Assembly: GCA_001465935.1 (NCBI GenBank)
Contig: LNKV01000020.1
Coordinates: forward strand, 317,252 to 381,251
Reading direction: 5' to 3'
Length of the DNA stretch: 64,000 bases
Source of the DNA: Clarireedia homoeocarpa
Taxonomy: Eukaryota; Ascomycota; Leotiomycetes; Helotiales; Rutstroemiaceae
Part shown: positions 1-9,238 of the stretch, piece after piece
How positions within the stretch are numbered: position 1 is the first letter of the stretch
Layout: each line of letters begins with the position of its first letter
Notes under the pieces: generated by a model
What the model was told of the DNA's origin: nothing
Seen by the model: only the letters and a program-made list of their open reading frames with translations
Database searches by the model: none
Translations under genes and position numbers: made by a program

Positions 1-122
1 GTGGGGGAGAGGTTAATCTTCAACTGCATCATTAGTGCTAGCCGTCCCACGAATGCTTCTGTACAATCTTCCGCGAACCTGTCCTGCGAATACTTCCGCG
101 AATGCTCCGGCGAAAGGAACAA

Positions 123-167
123 ATGACGCTCCGCTGGCTCTCCGAGGGCCACTGCTATGGAGGCAGA
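123..167 (-). repeat. fragment of a MITE-like repeat shared with 51552-51596
   Basis: These 45 bases are almost identical to the reverse complement of 51552-51596; I count only two adjacent differences. The 51.6-kb copy is one arm of a complete 133-bp inverted-repeat element, whereas here only one arm is present, so this is a truncated or solo-arm copy. Confidence 0.7.
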
Positions 168-321
168 GTATCTATTTAGGTAAATTGGGAAGGAAGGAAG
201 TTGAGGTACAGTAGTTCTACTTCGTAGTGGGGTATCCCTTTAACACCATCCATGTGGTCTGTGCACGCCTACCAAGTAAATCTAGCGATATGTCCTAGTA
301 TGTGGGGTAACACAGGGGTAT

Positions 322-380
322 AAATTTTGGTTTTTGCTATTCAGCCGACGCAAATTGTTGGATAGCAAAAACCTAAATTT
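322..380. repeat. inverted repeat (hairpin), about 19-bp arms
   Basis: Arms at 322-340 and 362-380 are reverse complements with one mismatch and a loop of about 21 nt. The arms contain a T-run and read as AAATTTNGGTTTTTGCTAT. No open frame overlaps convincingly. It could be a short palindromic MITE or a 3'-end structure; function unknown. Confidence 0.6.
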
Positions 381-912
381 TGGGTGGTTAAGGGGATATA
401 CCTCGAGAAGATGCTAATATACACCCCCATAGTAAGGGAGAAAAGGTAGGTAGGTAAGTAGGTAGATAGGTCGCGTCTCTTCGCCAATTTTGGGCGTGCG
501 TCATCGTCATTCTGAAGGGGGGAGGGGGGGTTCTAACGAACTCCCAAGCCCACCAAGAGTATCATATAATGAATTCACGAAGCGGTTGTGAGCGGCTGGT
601 ATCATTTCGGATATCCAGAAACTTTGATGAAAATACTATTCTCACTCGCACTCATACCTTACAGAAGCAATCATCATCGTTTCTCTCGGTTTTGGCAAAT
701 CTTGTATTACTCAACATAGGTATGATCACAAACGCTACGCCTGTCATTTGGTGTATTGAAAAATGATCTTTTACACAATCATGCTAGCTTATCTCGAACA
801 AAACCAACCAGATATCGCGACCCTGCGGCCCGCAGGAATTCCACCAGCATGACCCACTAAAGCAACCCCTTACCCACGTTCCAATGCTGCTAAGGTTATT
901 CCCATCCGCGTC

Positions 913-2775
913 TCAATTATCAACCTGCTGTTCATCTTGATTCTCTATACCTTCAGCCTCAGATTTCACACCAATGTCCCCCAGCACACCACTTCTCGAT
1001 CGACTAGCTGAATCAACCAGCTCTTCATTCAAGAAGTTATCGTACATAGCTGCTACAAGCCCTACAACGCCACTACTTCCTCCAAAGCTATAAGTTTGTG
1101 GTCGTAAATGATCAATAGCTTGTCCATAGCGGACCCCATTTCTGTGATTCTGTCTCAAGCGATCCGCTCTTTGTGGTAAATTCTCAACGGCATGTTGACT
1201 CTGCATTCCATCTATGAGATTTTCTCCCAGGATTCGTGAGCGCTTGGATGACTGGCTGCTGTGAGAACTACCAGCCTGCTCAAGGTTAGGGTTCATATTA
1301 TCTCGAGAGTTTGAGCGGAGGTGCTTCCGTTGCGATGGAATCCACTCCGCTGACGACCCATTCCCAACCGAGTTTGCCGTCTGAGAGTAAGCTCGATTAC
1401 CACCATCGCTATCATGAGCAGGAAGTCCAAAGCTGGCAAAACTAGAATATGATTGCAGAGCTTGATACGGTTGATTGAGGCCAGCGAGGAATGACAGCTG
1501 ACGTTGAAGTTGGAGAGGACGGAGGGATTGTTGATAGTGGAGGAGGGGTAGGGCGTGGGCGCTTGCGAGCGAGGTTGCGTTGTGGTTGTGGTTGTGGTGC
1601 ATATTTGAGAAGTTGGGCTGGTGATATGAGTGGGCTGAGTGAGAGGTATAGGTGGGCATTGGTAGTGGTTGAGTTTGGTGGTAGGAGTGGTCTGAGAGGG
1701 CTGTTAGGAGTGTTAGTGGTTTATTACTTGATGAGGCGGGGAAGGAGATAGAAAAGGGGGGTAGTGTACCAGGAGGTATGCCGCTAGGAGTATCGGAGAT
1801 GTAGATTGGATTGAGTGCATGAGTTCCTATGTTCCTGAAGCGGGATTGATGGTTAACTTCCATGTCAAAGCCCCGCATATCGACGTGGTTTGGAATTTGG
1901 GCTGGGCGTTGGCTCGCTGATGATTGGGAGCTGTGCTGATGTACAGAATCACTAATTGAAACAACGCGGTCGTCAGATACAGGTGGATACTGATATTGAG
2001 CATAAGTTGGACGATGTCGAAGTCCACTCGATCCAAATTGGATATTGTTTTGTAGAAGTGGGGGAGAAATTTGAGGACCACTAATCTGTGTGCCTGCTTC
2101 TCTTCCAGCAGGAGTCGCTGAATACCTTACTAGCTGCGGTTGCGGATTGCTAACTTCGTGAGAAACATCAGCCTGAGCAAGACTAGACATGTTTCCGCTA
2201 GCTTGGAAATTGATGCGCCGAGACCGGCTAGGCGTAGGATCCTCAATATACATAATCTCAGTCTCCGCCTCCGAAGGAACCGGCGTCGCCTTACTAATGT
2301 CAGGACTCTCCTGTAAAATCTCAACTGTAGTCGCAAGCTCCTGTTGCGTGACCAAAATCTTCTCTAAATTAGCACGTCTAGTTCCCTTTTTGATGGTCCG
2401 AATCGCAAGAATTTTCAACCACAAACGGAAATCCTGGCCGTGATGAGCACCCGCTCGCTTGATCACTGCGTCCTCTTTCATTCTATTCTCCAGTTTCTCG
2501 AGTATGGTCATGACTTCTTGATAGGTCCAGGCGGGATTAACCTCTGTGCGAGCTTGGTCGTGAGCGTGGGTTTGAAGAATTATATGGACTTGCTGGACTT
2601 TGATGCCAGTGGTTCGGGCGATGAAGCGGGTTATTTGGTGGTCCGGGATCAGCCAGAGATTGGAGGATTCGGAAAGGAATGCAAACACTTCATCGTCGGA
2701 TTCGAGGCGGGTGGATTTGCCGTTTGCATCGTTCAGTATTATGGCTGTATTTCTCGTGAGTTTCATTGTCAACAT
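913..2775 (-). CDS. hypothetical protein, low-complexity Q/S/H/N-rich, 620 aa
   Basis: This is a single uninterrupted frame of 621 codons on the minus strand; I do not recognise the family. About residues 1-165 look ordered (mixed hydrophobic and charged, including an amphipathic stretch around residues 85-130). The remaining roughly 450 residues are low complexity, rich in Ser, Gln, His, Asn and Pro, with long Gln/His-containing tracts, so most of the protein is probably disordered. There is no signal peptide and no membrane segment. A second in-frame Met lies three codons downstream (ATG at 2766) and is an equally good start. The composition resembles fungal transcription or RNA regulators, but no DNA-binding motif is visible, so I give no function. 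Codon usage looks ordinary and the ORF is intact, so I think it is a real gene. Confidence 0.7.
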   Translation of the reverse strand: MLTMKLTRNTAIILNDANGKSTRLESDDEVFAFLSESSNLWLIPDHQITRFIARTTGIKVQQVHIILQTHAHDQARTEVNPAWTYQEVMTILEKLENRMKEDAVIKRAGAHHGQDFRLWLKILAIRTIKKGTRRANLEKILVTQQELATTVEILQESPDISKATPVPSEAETEIMYIEDPTPSRSRRINFQASGNMSSLAQADVSHEVSNPQPQLVRYSATPAGREAGTQISGPQISPPLLQNNIQFGSSGLRHRPTYAQYQYPPVSDDRVVSISDSVHQHSSQSSASQRPAQIPNHVDMRGFDMEVNHQSRFRNIGTHALNPIYISDTPSGIPPGTLPPFSISFPASSSNKPLTLLTALSDHSYHQTQPLPMPTYTSHSAHSYHQPNFSNMHHNHNHNATSLASAHALPLLHYQQSLRPLQLQRQLSFLAGLNQPYQALQSYSSFASFGLPAHDSDGGNRAYSQTANSVGNGSSAEWIPSQRKHLRSNSRDNMNPNLEQAGSSHSSQSSKRSRILGENLIDGMQSQHAVENLPQRADRLRQNHRNGVRYGQAIDHLRPQTYSFGGSSGVVGLVAAMYDNFLNEELVDSASRSRSGVLGDIGVKSEAEGIENQDEQQVDN

Positions 2776-3302
2776 CTTGTGTATCCTTGAGCTCGGGCTC
2801 TTTTTGTTGTAGACTGTCGAATGTGTAGTGAAGCAGGTTGTTGATTCTAGTCGAAGTAAAAGTAGCTGTCTAGAAAGCGCTCAGGGCTCGAATGTTTGTC
2901 TTTTAAACGAGTATTTTGATGAACATTCATTGTTTTCTCTTTGTCAAGTCTCATGTATCCCTCTACAGGAGACTCAAAATCAGGAAATGATTAATCTTTG
3001 CGCACAAATTACTACAAGTAGCACCCAATCATGCTCTAGAATCTTAAACTTCCTACAAAAGAGCGTATATGAAAACAATTTCCAAGTTCCAACAGTGCCT
3101 ATTAGGCGCAGGGTGTTCTGGGTTCCAAAATAAGAACTGTATAGCTTCTATTATGGCAACTTCACTTACTATGAAACGGAGTCTAACCTTGGGAAGATGG
3201 TAATTCCAAAGATGCAAATTCATTCACAATAAACATGGCACTATATACACCATCCCTTAACAACTCTCTGCTAGCGTATTTTGCCACGCTACATGATTTC
3301 AA
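2776..3302. other. intergenic, nothing recognised
   Basis: Upstream region of the minus-strand gene that starts at 2775, running to the P450 relic. An open frame at 2828-3133 (+) has no recognisable domain. The missing N-terminal half of the P450 is not visible here. Confidence 0.5.
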
Positions 3303-4130
3303 TTGATATCTCGTTGTTCAAAAATGAGTACAAAAGAACCTACTCTTAAGCACACAGCTACAATAAGTGTAACTGCCGAAGCAGCACAGGATGGAATGAA
3401 TCTGGAATTAAATCAGAAAAAGCTCAAGCAAACACGGCGACTTACTTACCTTTTTGCAGCTCTGCCTGAAGCTCGCGATCCAGAAACAGGCCACGGATAT
3501 AGTTAGGAGACTCTTATTATTGAAGCTGGCTTGCTGATTGCAGCTGGGTCTGATACTATGGCCACTGCAATAACTTCAACGACCTTCTACCTCTTGCACT
3601 ATCCGGACACCCTAAAGCGTCTAAATAAAGAAGTCCCTGGTACCTTTGCGGATGTGGAAGATATCCGTGACGGCTCCCAGTTCACAAATTGTACATACCT
3701 CACCGCCTACCTCAATGAGGCTATGCGAATAACGCCCGGTGTGGGCGGGCTCCTCCCACGCGAGATTTCTCCCCGGTAGCATGATCGTTGACGGACATCA
3801 CTTTCCTGCAGGTATTGACATCGGAGTTCCACACTACGGTATTTACCACAAGACAGACTACTATCGTGATCCTTTTCCAAGTTTAAGCCAGAACTTTGGT
3901 TCATCAATGACCACACTACAGCTACTGAGTTAGCTGTCGCTCAGTCCGCTTTCTGTCCATTCAGCGTAGGCAGAGCCAGCTGTATTAGCAAAAGTATAGT
4001 GTACGTTGAAATGTCGATCATACTAGCAAGGCTTCTGTGGCTTTGTAACGTGAGGTTAAAAGCAGGGTCTCACACTGGTGAAGAAAGTTCCTCTCTTGGT
4101 GATGGAAGAAAACTTAAGAACGAGTTCTAG
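3303..4130 (+). pseudogene. cytochrome P450 relic (C-terminal half), broken by a stop and two frameshifts
   Basis: The pieces read in order like the second half of a fungal microsomal P450 of the benzoate-4-monooxygenase/isotrichodermin-C15-hydroxylase type. First comes a pre-I-helix segment containing ARDPETGHGYS (about 3440-3502), followed by an in-frame TAG at 3503-3505. Next is the I-helix oxygen-binding motif AGSDT (about 3540-3560) and the K-helix with ExxR-like LNEAMR (about 3709-3726). A frameshift follows near 3770, then the meander region with the DPF motif (about 3865-3885). A second frameshift near 3935 leads into the heme loop FSVGRASC, with the Cys codon at 3981-3983. The final Gly of the canonical FxxGxRxCxG signature is Ser here. 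The N-terminal half, including any membrane anchor, is absent. An intact SDR gene lies just downstream on the opposite strand. I conclude this is a dead P450 gene. Confidence 0.88.
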
Positions 4131-4874
4131 GGATATGATAATTTCACGGGTACCCAGAGGGGCGCATGGTAGAATTCCAGTTTGCTGAGCATCCGTAGCT
4201 AGGCTCCATCAATAGTTAGGAGAATTCATTGATGATTAAATGTCGAAGAAGGAAAAAAAGTTTGTTTCTCATAAGATTCTTTGCTTCAAAACTTCCTAAT
4301 GTCGTTTGTATTTCGATGTAAGATTGTATTCGTCGAAGGTCTTGCATCGACTCTGCTTGAGACTACAGATGATCAGGTAACTAATTAGGTGCATAGTAAA
4401 AGTTGGGACAGCATTTCAAATTGGCTCTCGTTACGCAAGGTAGAATAAGGTTCAGGAGCATGATAATCATCTTTTCTTCCGAGCTTTGCTGGAAGCTTAC
4501 TACGCACAGAAGAATCAAAAAGGCTTTGAAAAAGAGTTTTATTGTTTTTCTCCTGGGAAATTTGTCAGAAATGGAAGAGATAACTATGAGTCTATGAGTA
4601 TATATGATATTATTTAAGTCTAAGTTGCTACACTGTGTGGGATGGGTCATTTATAATTGGTGAACCGAGAGTATGACTAAGCACTTTCCGACAAAATTAC
4701 TACTTATAAAGGTCTGGCTAAACAAATTCAAGCCGTTATACACAGTAATATGAAAATCTTTAAGACTTATCAGAGAACAAGCATAGAACCAAGGCCGTAC
4801 CAATTCACACAGGATCACAAGTTCGGTTCTAATCAGCTGTCAGTTCAAACGAGCTAACATACCGGCGAAATGTT
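4131..4874. other. AT-rich intergenic region, nothing recognised
   Basis: About 740 bases between the P450 relic and the 3' end of the SDR gene. Opposed small frames at 4381-4650 (-) and 4403-4597 (+) overlap each other and show no protein features; neither is supported. Confidence 0.5.
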
Positions 4875-5857
4875 TCACTTACGATCGATATTCGTGCTAA
4901 TGATGAACTCCTCCCATTCCTCTAGGATCTTGAGGGTAGAGAGACATTTATTGCGAAGTAGCTCCAAGCCATCTGGTCCTAAAGGAAGTCTTGGCGGAGT
5001 TTCTTTGCCGGCGGCTAGACCCTCTTTCCGAACGAGATCAATGATGCGTTCTGCAGCTTTATGGGGATCACCAGGCTGGTTGCCGTCAGAAGCCTCTACC
5101 ATGCCCTTGAGAGCTTGATGTATTGGTTCGTATTCGGCAACGGACAATGGCTCCCACTTGATATTCTGTGAAGAGAACAGCTTCGTTCGGTAATAGCCCG
5201 GTTCGAGGATGATCGTGCGGATGCCAAATGGACTGGTCTCATTTTGAAGGCATTCAACGATCCCTAGATACATACAGAGTTAGTATAGCTCTTGCGAAGA
5301 ATAGCACTTCTCCGGACTCTCCCCTACCTTCCATGCCGAACTTTGCGGCGGAGTAAGGGCCTCCCCCAACTTGTCCTTGCCACCCGGCAATGGAACCCAT
5401 GAAAATGATAGTGCCGGCTTTCTTCTCACGGAAGTGTGGTAAGATTGAACGAGTGAGATTGACAGCTCCGAAGAGATTAGTGTTCAAGCTTGCAAGGAGT
5501 CTTTCGTGACTAAACGGTGACTTTGTGTCAGAGCGAGAAACACTATATTGAAAGTATAGAGGCTACTAACGTAATGTCTTCAATCATCCCTGCCTCGATA
5601 TATCCAGCATTATTAACGAGTACATCTATGGTACCATAAATCTTAAGTGCTTCGTGAACTTTGGAGTCGAGCTCGCCTTGTGCTGCTGTAACATCAAGAG
5701 ACATTACAGCGGCACCTGCATCTTTCAAGCTCTTGAGACGGTCCTCACTACCGCGAGTAGTAGCAATAGCACGATCGCCGCGTGCAAGAATACTTAAAAT
5801 GAGCTTCTCCCCAAATCCTGAGGAGCAGCCTGTAACGAGCCAAGTAAGTTGAGGCAT
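4875..5857 (-). CDS. short-chain dehydrogenase/reductase (classical SDR), 285 aa, 3 exons
   Basis: NAD(P)-dependent oxidoreductase of the classical SDR superfamily, probably cytosolic. Exons on the minus strand are 5571-5857, 5328-5509 and 4875-5263; all joins keep frame and use GTTAGT or GTAGGG donors with TAG acceptors. The Rossmann cofactor motif TGCSSGFG is at about residues 8-15, the NNAG motif ends near residue 88, the catalytic Ser lies in a GSIAG segment and the YSAAK (YxxxK) pair is in exon 2. The length and the TGCSSG variant match fungal SDRs annotated as oxidoreductases acting on steroid- or polyketide-like alcohols, but the substrate cannot be read from sequence. I placed the start at the Met preceding PQLTWLVTG; the frame continues upstream to another Met at 5953, but that would add an untypical N-terminal extension. 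Its neighbours are dead P450 and UbiA-type genes, so it may be the last intact member of a former metabolite cluster (inference). Confidence 0.9.
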
Positions 5858-6179
5858 TGTTTTTGTGAGTGGAACAAAATTGAGTAGATGAGACTGAATG
5901 CTTAGAGAATGAGATTCGAGGTAGTCGATACTGTTCAAAGGATATAGAAACATTTGCCATATAAGTTCTTAACCGTCATGGAGCTTTGACCTAAAACAGT
6001 CGGGGCGTGCCCCTGAGACTCACAGCCGTGCCGTACGACTGTTGTCCAACATTTGGGGTCATTCTGTTGGGCGGTGTAAGGTGGGGCAGGTGGGCCTATG
6101 CCCACTACTTAAACTGAACGCGATTGATTAGGCTTACAGGGCCTAAGGCAGGAGGCCTTTCTAGGCTTATATATATAGT
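5858..6179. other. intergenic, upstream of the SDR gene
   Basis: This region contains the SDR promoter and a GC-richer stretch (about 6000-6160) with no open frame of note. It ends at the foldback element that starts at 6180. Confidence 0.4.
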
Positions 6180-6422
6180 TGTGACGACTCGTACCGACTG
6201 CACCTGAGTCGTACACGTACAATCGTAGCCGTAGAAACAAAGGTAAATTTATTCTGGTATATTCTATCAGCAAGGGGGGTTTTGTCGAATCATATCGTCA
6301 AGATTCTACAATTATGTGGAATTTTAACAATAACCAGGGTATATGTATTAACCTTTGTTATCCCGGCTACTATTGTACGTGTACGACTCAGGTGTTGTCG
6401 GTACGCGGTACGAGTCGTCACA
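6180..6422. mobile_element. foldback/MITE-like element with about 75-bp terminal inverted repeats
   Basis: Both ends read TGTGACGACTCGTACC inwards. The two arms stay alignable for about 75 bases, including CACCTGAGTCGTACACGTAC and a shared AACAAAGGT block, with small indels. The AT-rich centre (about 6255-6345) has no coding capacity. No clean target-site duplication is visible. The right end abuts exactly the first base that I can align to the large transposon at 26.7 kb, so this element lies at, or made, the breakpoint of that transposon fragment. Confidence 0.75.
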
Positions 6423-6851
6423 CAGGAGCCTGGAACAGAAGTGCTTTTAAGCACAGTTGCAAAGTAGGTATCAACATCTGAAAGGGTAGTAATATCATGC
6501 AAATTTAAGGGGTTATGTACTACTAAGAGATGCAACTGCTGGAAAAACGAACTTTAATGCTCAGTTTACTGTCATACCGATAAGGATTATGACTGTAGAT
6601 GGCTAGCTAGTATGGGATTACGTACTGAGAAAGCACTAGTATCGAAGGAAAATAGCAACAGTGAGGTGGTTGAGGGACCCAGGAAAAGTAAACGGCAGCG
6701 AGCTAATCCTGCAGGGCAGGTGCAGGGTAAATAGTATTTGTATATGGACTATGTTGATTCATAAATAGACTAGTTGAGATGCAAATTAAAAGTGTTCATA
6801 TGTAGACGCAGTCTATTCATGAATCAACAAATTTACGTATGGACCGGAACA
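6423..6851 (+). mobile_element. 3'-terminal fragment of the integrase-type DNA transposon (same family as 26678-38735)
   Basis: This fragment aligns collinearly with the large element, first with 28490-28653 and then, across the Copia insertion point, with 38384-38735. It ends in the same terminal sequence, ...GGACCGGAACA at 6851. It is much less mutated than the big copy. Read in one frame it gives about 115 residues of transposase C-terminus with two stops. These include a Cys-rich motif of the form CxxxGxCxxxRCxC...CSxxCH (about 6494-6572) and a basic tail with KSKRQR (about 6687-6704), closing at the TAG near 6733. The remaining 120 bases are the right terminal region. Only the right end is present, so it cannot move by itself. 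Confidence 0.82.
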
Positions 6852-7019
6852 CGGTCGCTGGTCTTTTGCCTGGCACGTATCGCGAACCCGTAGCGAGCTC
6901 ATCGTACTTCCCCACAGAGAAGTACGAATATACGAGTATTCAATCCATTATTACAACATCTCAGTCTGGTATGTACGCAGATATTCATTTCAGTAATTCA
7001 AATAAAATAATAAATATAT

Positions 7020-7875
7020 CTAAGTAGGTATCAACCACCAACGTATTCTTCGGCACCCCATTTTCCAATGTGCCAGATTCCAATCTAAACATAGTTTTGT
7101 TTGGGAAGAGAGTAACCACATCCGACCTCCTTTTCGACACGCATAAGATAATAATGCTGTATGCTGAGTGTGCAGAGCGGAGTCATCTGAGCTGAGCATA
7201 CCCCATCCACCTGCCTCCATTATAAGTGTCATGAGTGTACATTCAAATGAAAGACTGTCTATCAGTTTTGCTCTTACTTCAGTCAAGAAGGGAATTTCAC
7301 ACTCAACTTCTGCGTCAGCAGTATCCAATATTGCATTGAATATCCTCTGAAGGCTTCACGATGAATGGCAAGACTAAGGTCCATATCAAAAAGCAAAGAA
7401 TAAGGATTACATGCTAACAGATACCAGGAAGAGCAAGCTGCTTTGAGTAGCCTCCCATTGTCATTGTGCTCATCTATTCCGTATGCTCTGAAGACGATAT
7501 AGCTCTTCGCAGCAAACGACCTAATCTCCATCATTCTTCCAGAAGCTGCTTTTGGAATTTTCTGTGCTTCATCGAGTTCCTTACTGACAACAAATCCTTC
7601 CCCCAATCTGGTAGATATTTTCCGCCGATCCCTAAGATTGTACTCTGGAACTGGTTGGATCTTCTCATATTCGATATTGCCAATCAATGACTCGAGGGTT
7701 CTATCGTCGAAGAGAAAGTCAACAAGCCATAGCGTCCGATACCTCCTAAGAGAATATCTCCACCCCAAGCACGGAGACTTCTGCTGTGGATCATTCCAGT
7801 TGTAGTTCTAGCTACAAAGCCTCTCGGCGGTACTTCAGAATGTGTGACAATGCTTGCCCTAACATGGATGTACAA
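7020..7875 (-). pseudogene. hypothetical ORF split over two or three frames
   Basis: Overlapping minus-strand frames at 7684-7875, 7283-7768 and 7020-7328 follow one another and appear to be one protein broken by frameshifts near 7700 and 7310. I do not recognise the family. No splice signals at the frame changes convincingly restore a single product. The composition is protein-like (balanced, with a hydrophobic stretch around the 7400 region), unlike a random antisense frame. It lies between transposon debris and the UbiA-type relic, on the opposite strand from both. It may be a decayed gene of unknown function. Confidence 0.35.
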
Positions 7876-7916
7876 CGATCTGGGTGGAGCTGATGAACAT
7901 TATATTGTGAAAACTC

Positions 7917-7968
7917 CAAAAGTGACGCCACTTCTAGAGAAGTGACAATTTAGGCTTATATTTGGTTT
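7917..7968. repeat. 52-bp dispersed repeat, second copy at 50374-50424
   Basis: Starts AAAAGTGACGCCA and contains CTAGAGAAGTGACAAT, followed by GGCTTATATTTGG. The second copy differs at only a handful of positions. The unit carries AGTGAC twice around CTAGAGA. Both copies are in non-coding DNA. This copy immediately precedes the recognisable start of the UbiA-type relic, so it may mark the breakpoint where the 5' half of that gene was lost. Confidence 0.6.
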
Positions 7969-7974
7969 CACATA

Positions 7975-8779
7975 TATTGAAAGCAACATCATCAATGCTC
8001 TAGGCTTTATCTGCTATATTTCAGGTTCTGCTATTGTAGCTGCGGGTTACGGGACTTGGAACCTTAACTAGGCTGCGGTGGAAGCCCAGCGGGCGGGACC
8101 CCGCCCACCGGGTTGGGGCCCCAATAAGCGGGTTGCTGACCCTTATTGGGCCCTATTAGGTAGGCTGAGAAAATTAAAACCCGGCCATGATCCAAGTGGT
8201 CAGTACAGAATAAATAAGTGGAGAAAAACAGGGGTTTTACAGAGGTTAATGTCATGTGCTAGTCATATGACAGTCCTTGGCAACCTATCGGGTACCCAGT
8301 GGGTGGGTTGCGAAGCTCGTGGGGACCTAGTGGGCGGGACAAGAAGTTGAAAACCCGGCCTATGGGGCCCCACGCCGCAGCCTAATCTTAACCAGAGGGC
8401 ATATACCTGGCTAGCCATTGTCGGGTGTATTATCTTCACCGCTCTCCAGATGAAAGATACAGCAGACGTTAAAGACGACTCGATTCGTGGGCGGAGGACT
8501 ATGCTTTTGATCCATAGTCAGCGGACAGCCAGACTATCCATAGCTATCCCGGTTCTTTTCTGGTCGTTTGTATGCCCTTATAACTAGCAGGTCCATCAAT
8601 TATTCTATCTTGGTCCGCTCGTACTAGGCTGCTTAATGGCGGGAAGAGTTCTGCTACTCACGTCTACAACAGCCGATCGGGCAACGTGGAAACTATGGTG
8701 TTTCTGGTCGATATCGTTGTGTGTACTACCCCTATGTAAAGACTACTCGGCTTTGGAGAGACTTATCCAGAAGTGGTAA
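7975..8779 (+). pseudogene. UbiA-type prenyltransferase relic, 5'-truncated, with MITE insertion and frameshift
   Basis: Reading 7975-8063 and continuing at 8388 gives a continuous membrane-protein frame. It has an alternating hydrophobic segment (NALGFICYISGSAIVAAG), then WLAIVGCIIFTALQMKD and the second Asp-rich signature of UbiA enzymes with the RGRRT block (about 8440-8505), then ARLSIAIPVLFWSFVCP. After about 8575 there is a stop in that frame and the homology moves to another frame, containing a TWKLW segment (about 8680-8700). It ends at TAA 8777-8779. UbiA enzymes transfer isoprenyl chains to aromatic acceptors in membranes; fungal members occur in meroterpenoid pathways. The first half, with the first Asp-rich motif, is absent. 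The gene is certainly non-functional. Confidence 0.8.
8064..8391. mobile_element. 320-bp MITE flanked by TTAA duplications
   Basis: The element spans 8068-8387, with TTAA on the left (8064-8067) and right (8388-8391). The terminal inverted repeats read TAGGCTGCGG/CCGCAGCCTA plus a few more bases with small differences. It is GC-rich compared with its surroundings. Removing the element plus one TTAA restores the UbiA-type reading frame exactly across the junction, which confirms both boundaries. TTAA target choice is characteristic of piggyBac-type transposases; the family assignment is inference because there is no coding sequence. Confidence 0.85.
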
Positions 8780-9238
8780 TGTGTTAGAGAATTATCATAG
8801 CTGTGTCGACTCTGTCGAGGAAGTATGCACTGTCACTAATTTTGAAGATATTTGATGGAAAGGGTAAATTGAAGGATTGATAGAATCGAATTGATATTTC
8901 TCGTCGACTGAAGAAGAATTCTTTATTTATACTTGAATACCCCCCATCGAGTCTTCGAGAGTAGTTTGATCGCTGTTTTGTATAAGTATATATTCCACCA
9001 AGACCCAGCTCGCTGATTATGTCAAGTACCCCCATATTTCATTGAATGAGATTCCATTATGTAAGTATTATAAGATCAGAGTTCTCTGTCACTGCTAAGA
9101 TCTCATGAAATTCTACATCTGTTCTCCTGCACCTGAAGAAGCTTGCACAGACCTCCTGCTTTCCCCTTGCATTCAAACAGCCGTCGCCTAATGCAATGTG
9201 TCCGTTGATCCATTGTTCACTCAATCAATCATTCACTA
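8780..9238. other. intergenic, nothing recognised
   Basis: About 460 AT-rich bases between the UbiA-type relic and the 3' end of the gene at 9239. The minus frame 8784-9035 has no recognisable features. Confidence 0.5.

Larger units (their letters stand above)
1..912. other. intergenic region with hairpin and repeat fragment
   Basis: I see no convincing gene here. The largest open frame (569-766, +) has no recognisable domain and no coding context. The stretch holds a fragment of a repeat (123-167) also found in inverted orientation near 51.6 kb, and a hairpin at 322-380, listed separately. The region just before the gene end at 913 is the 3' flank of the minus-strand gene. Confidence 0.6.
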
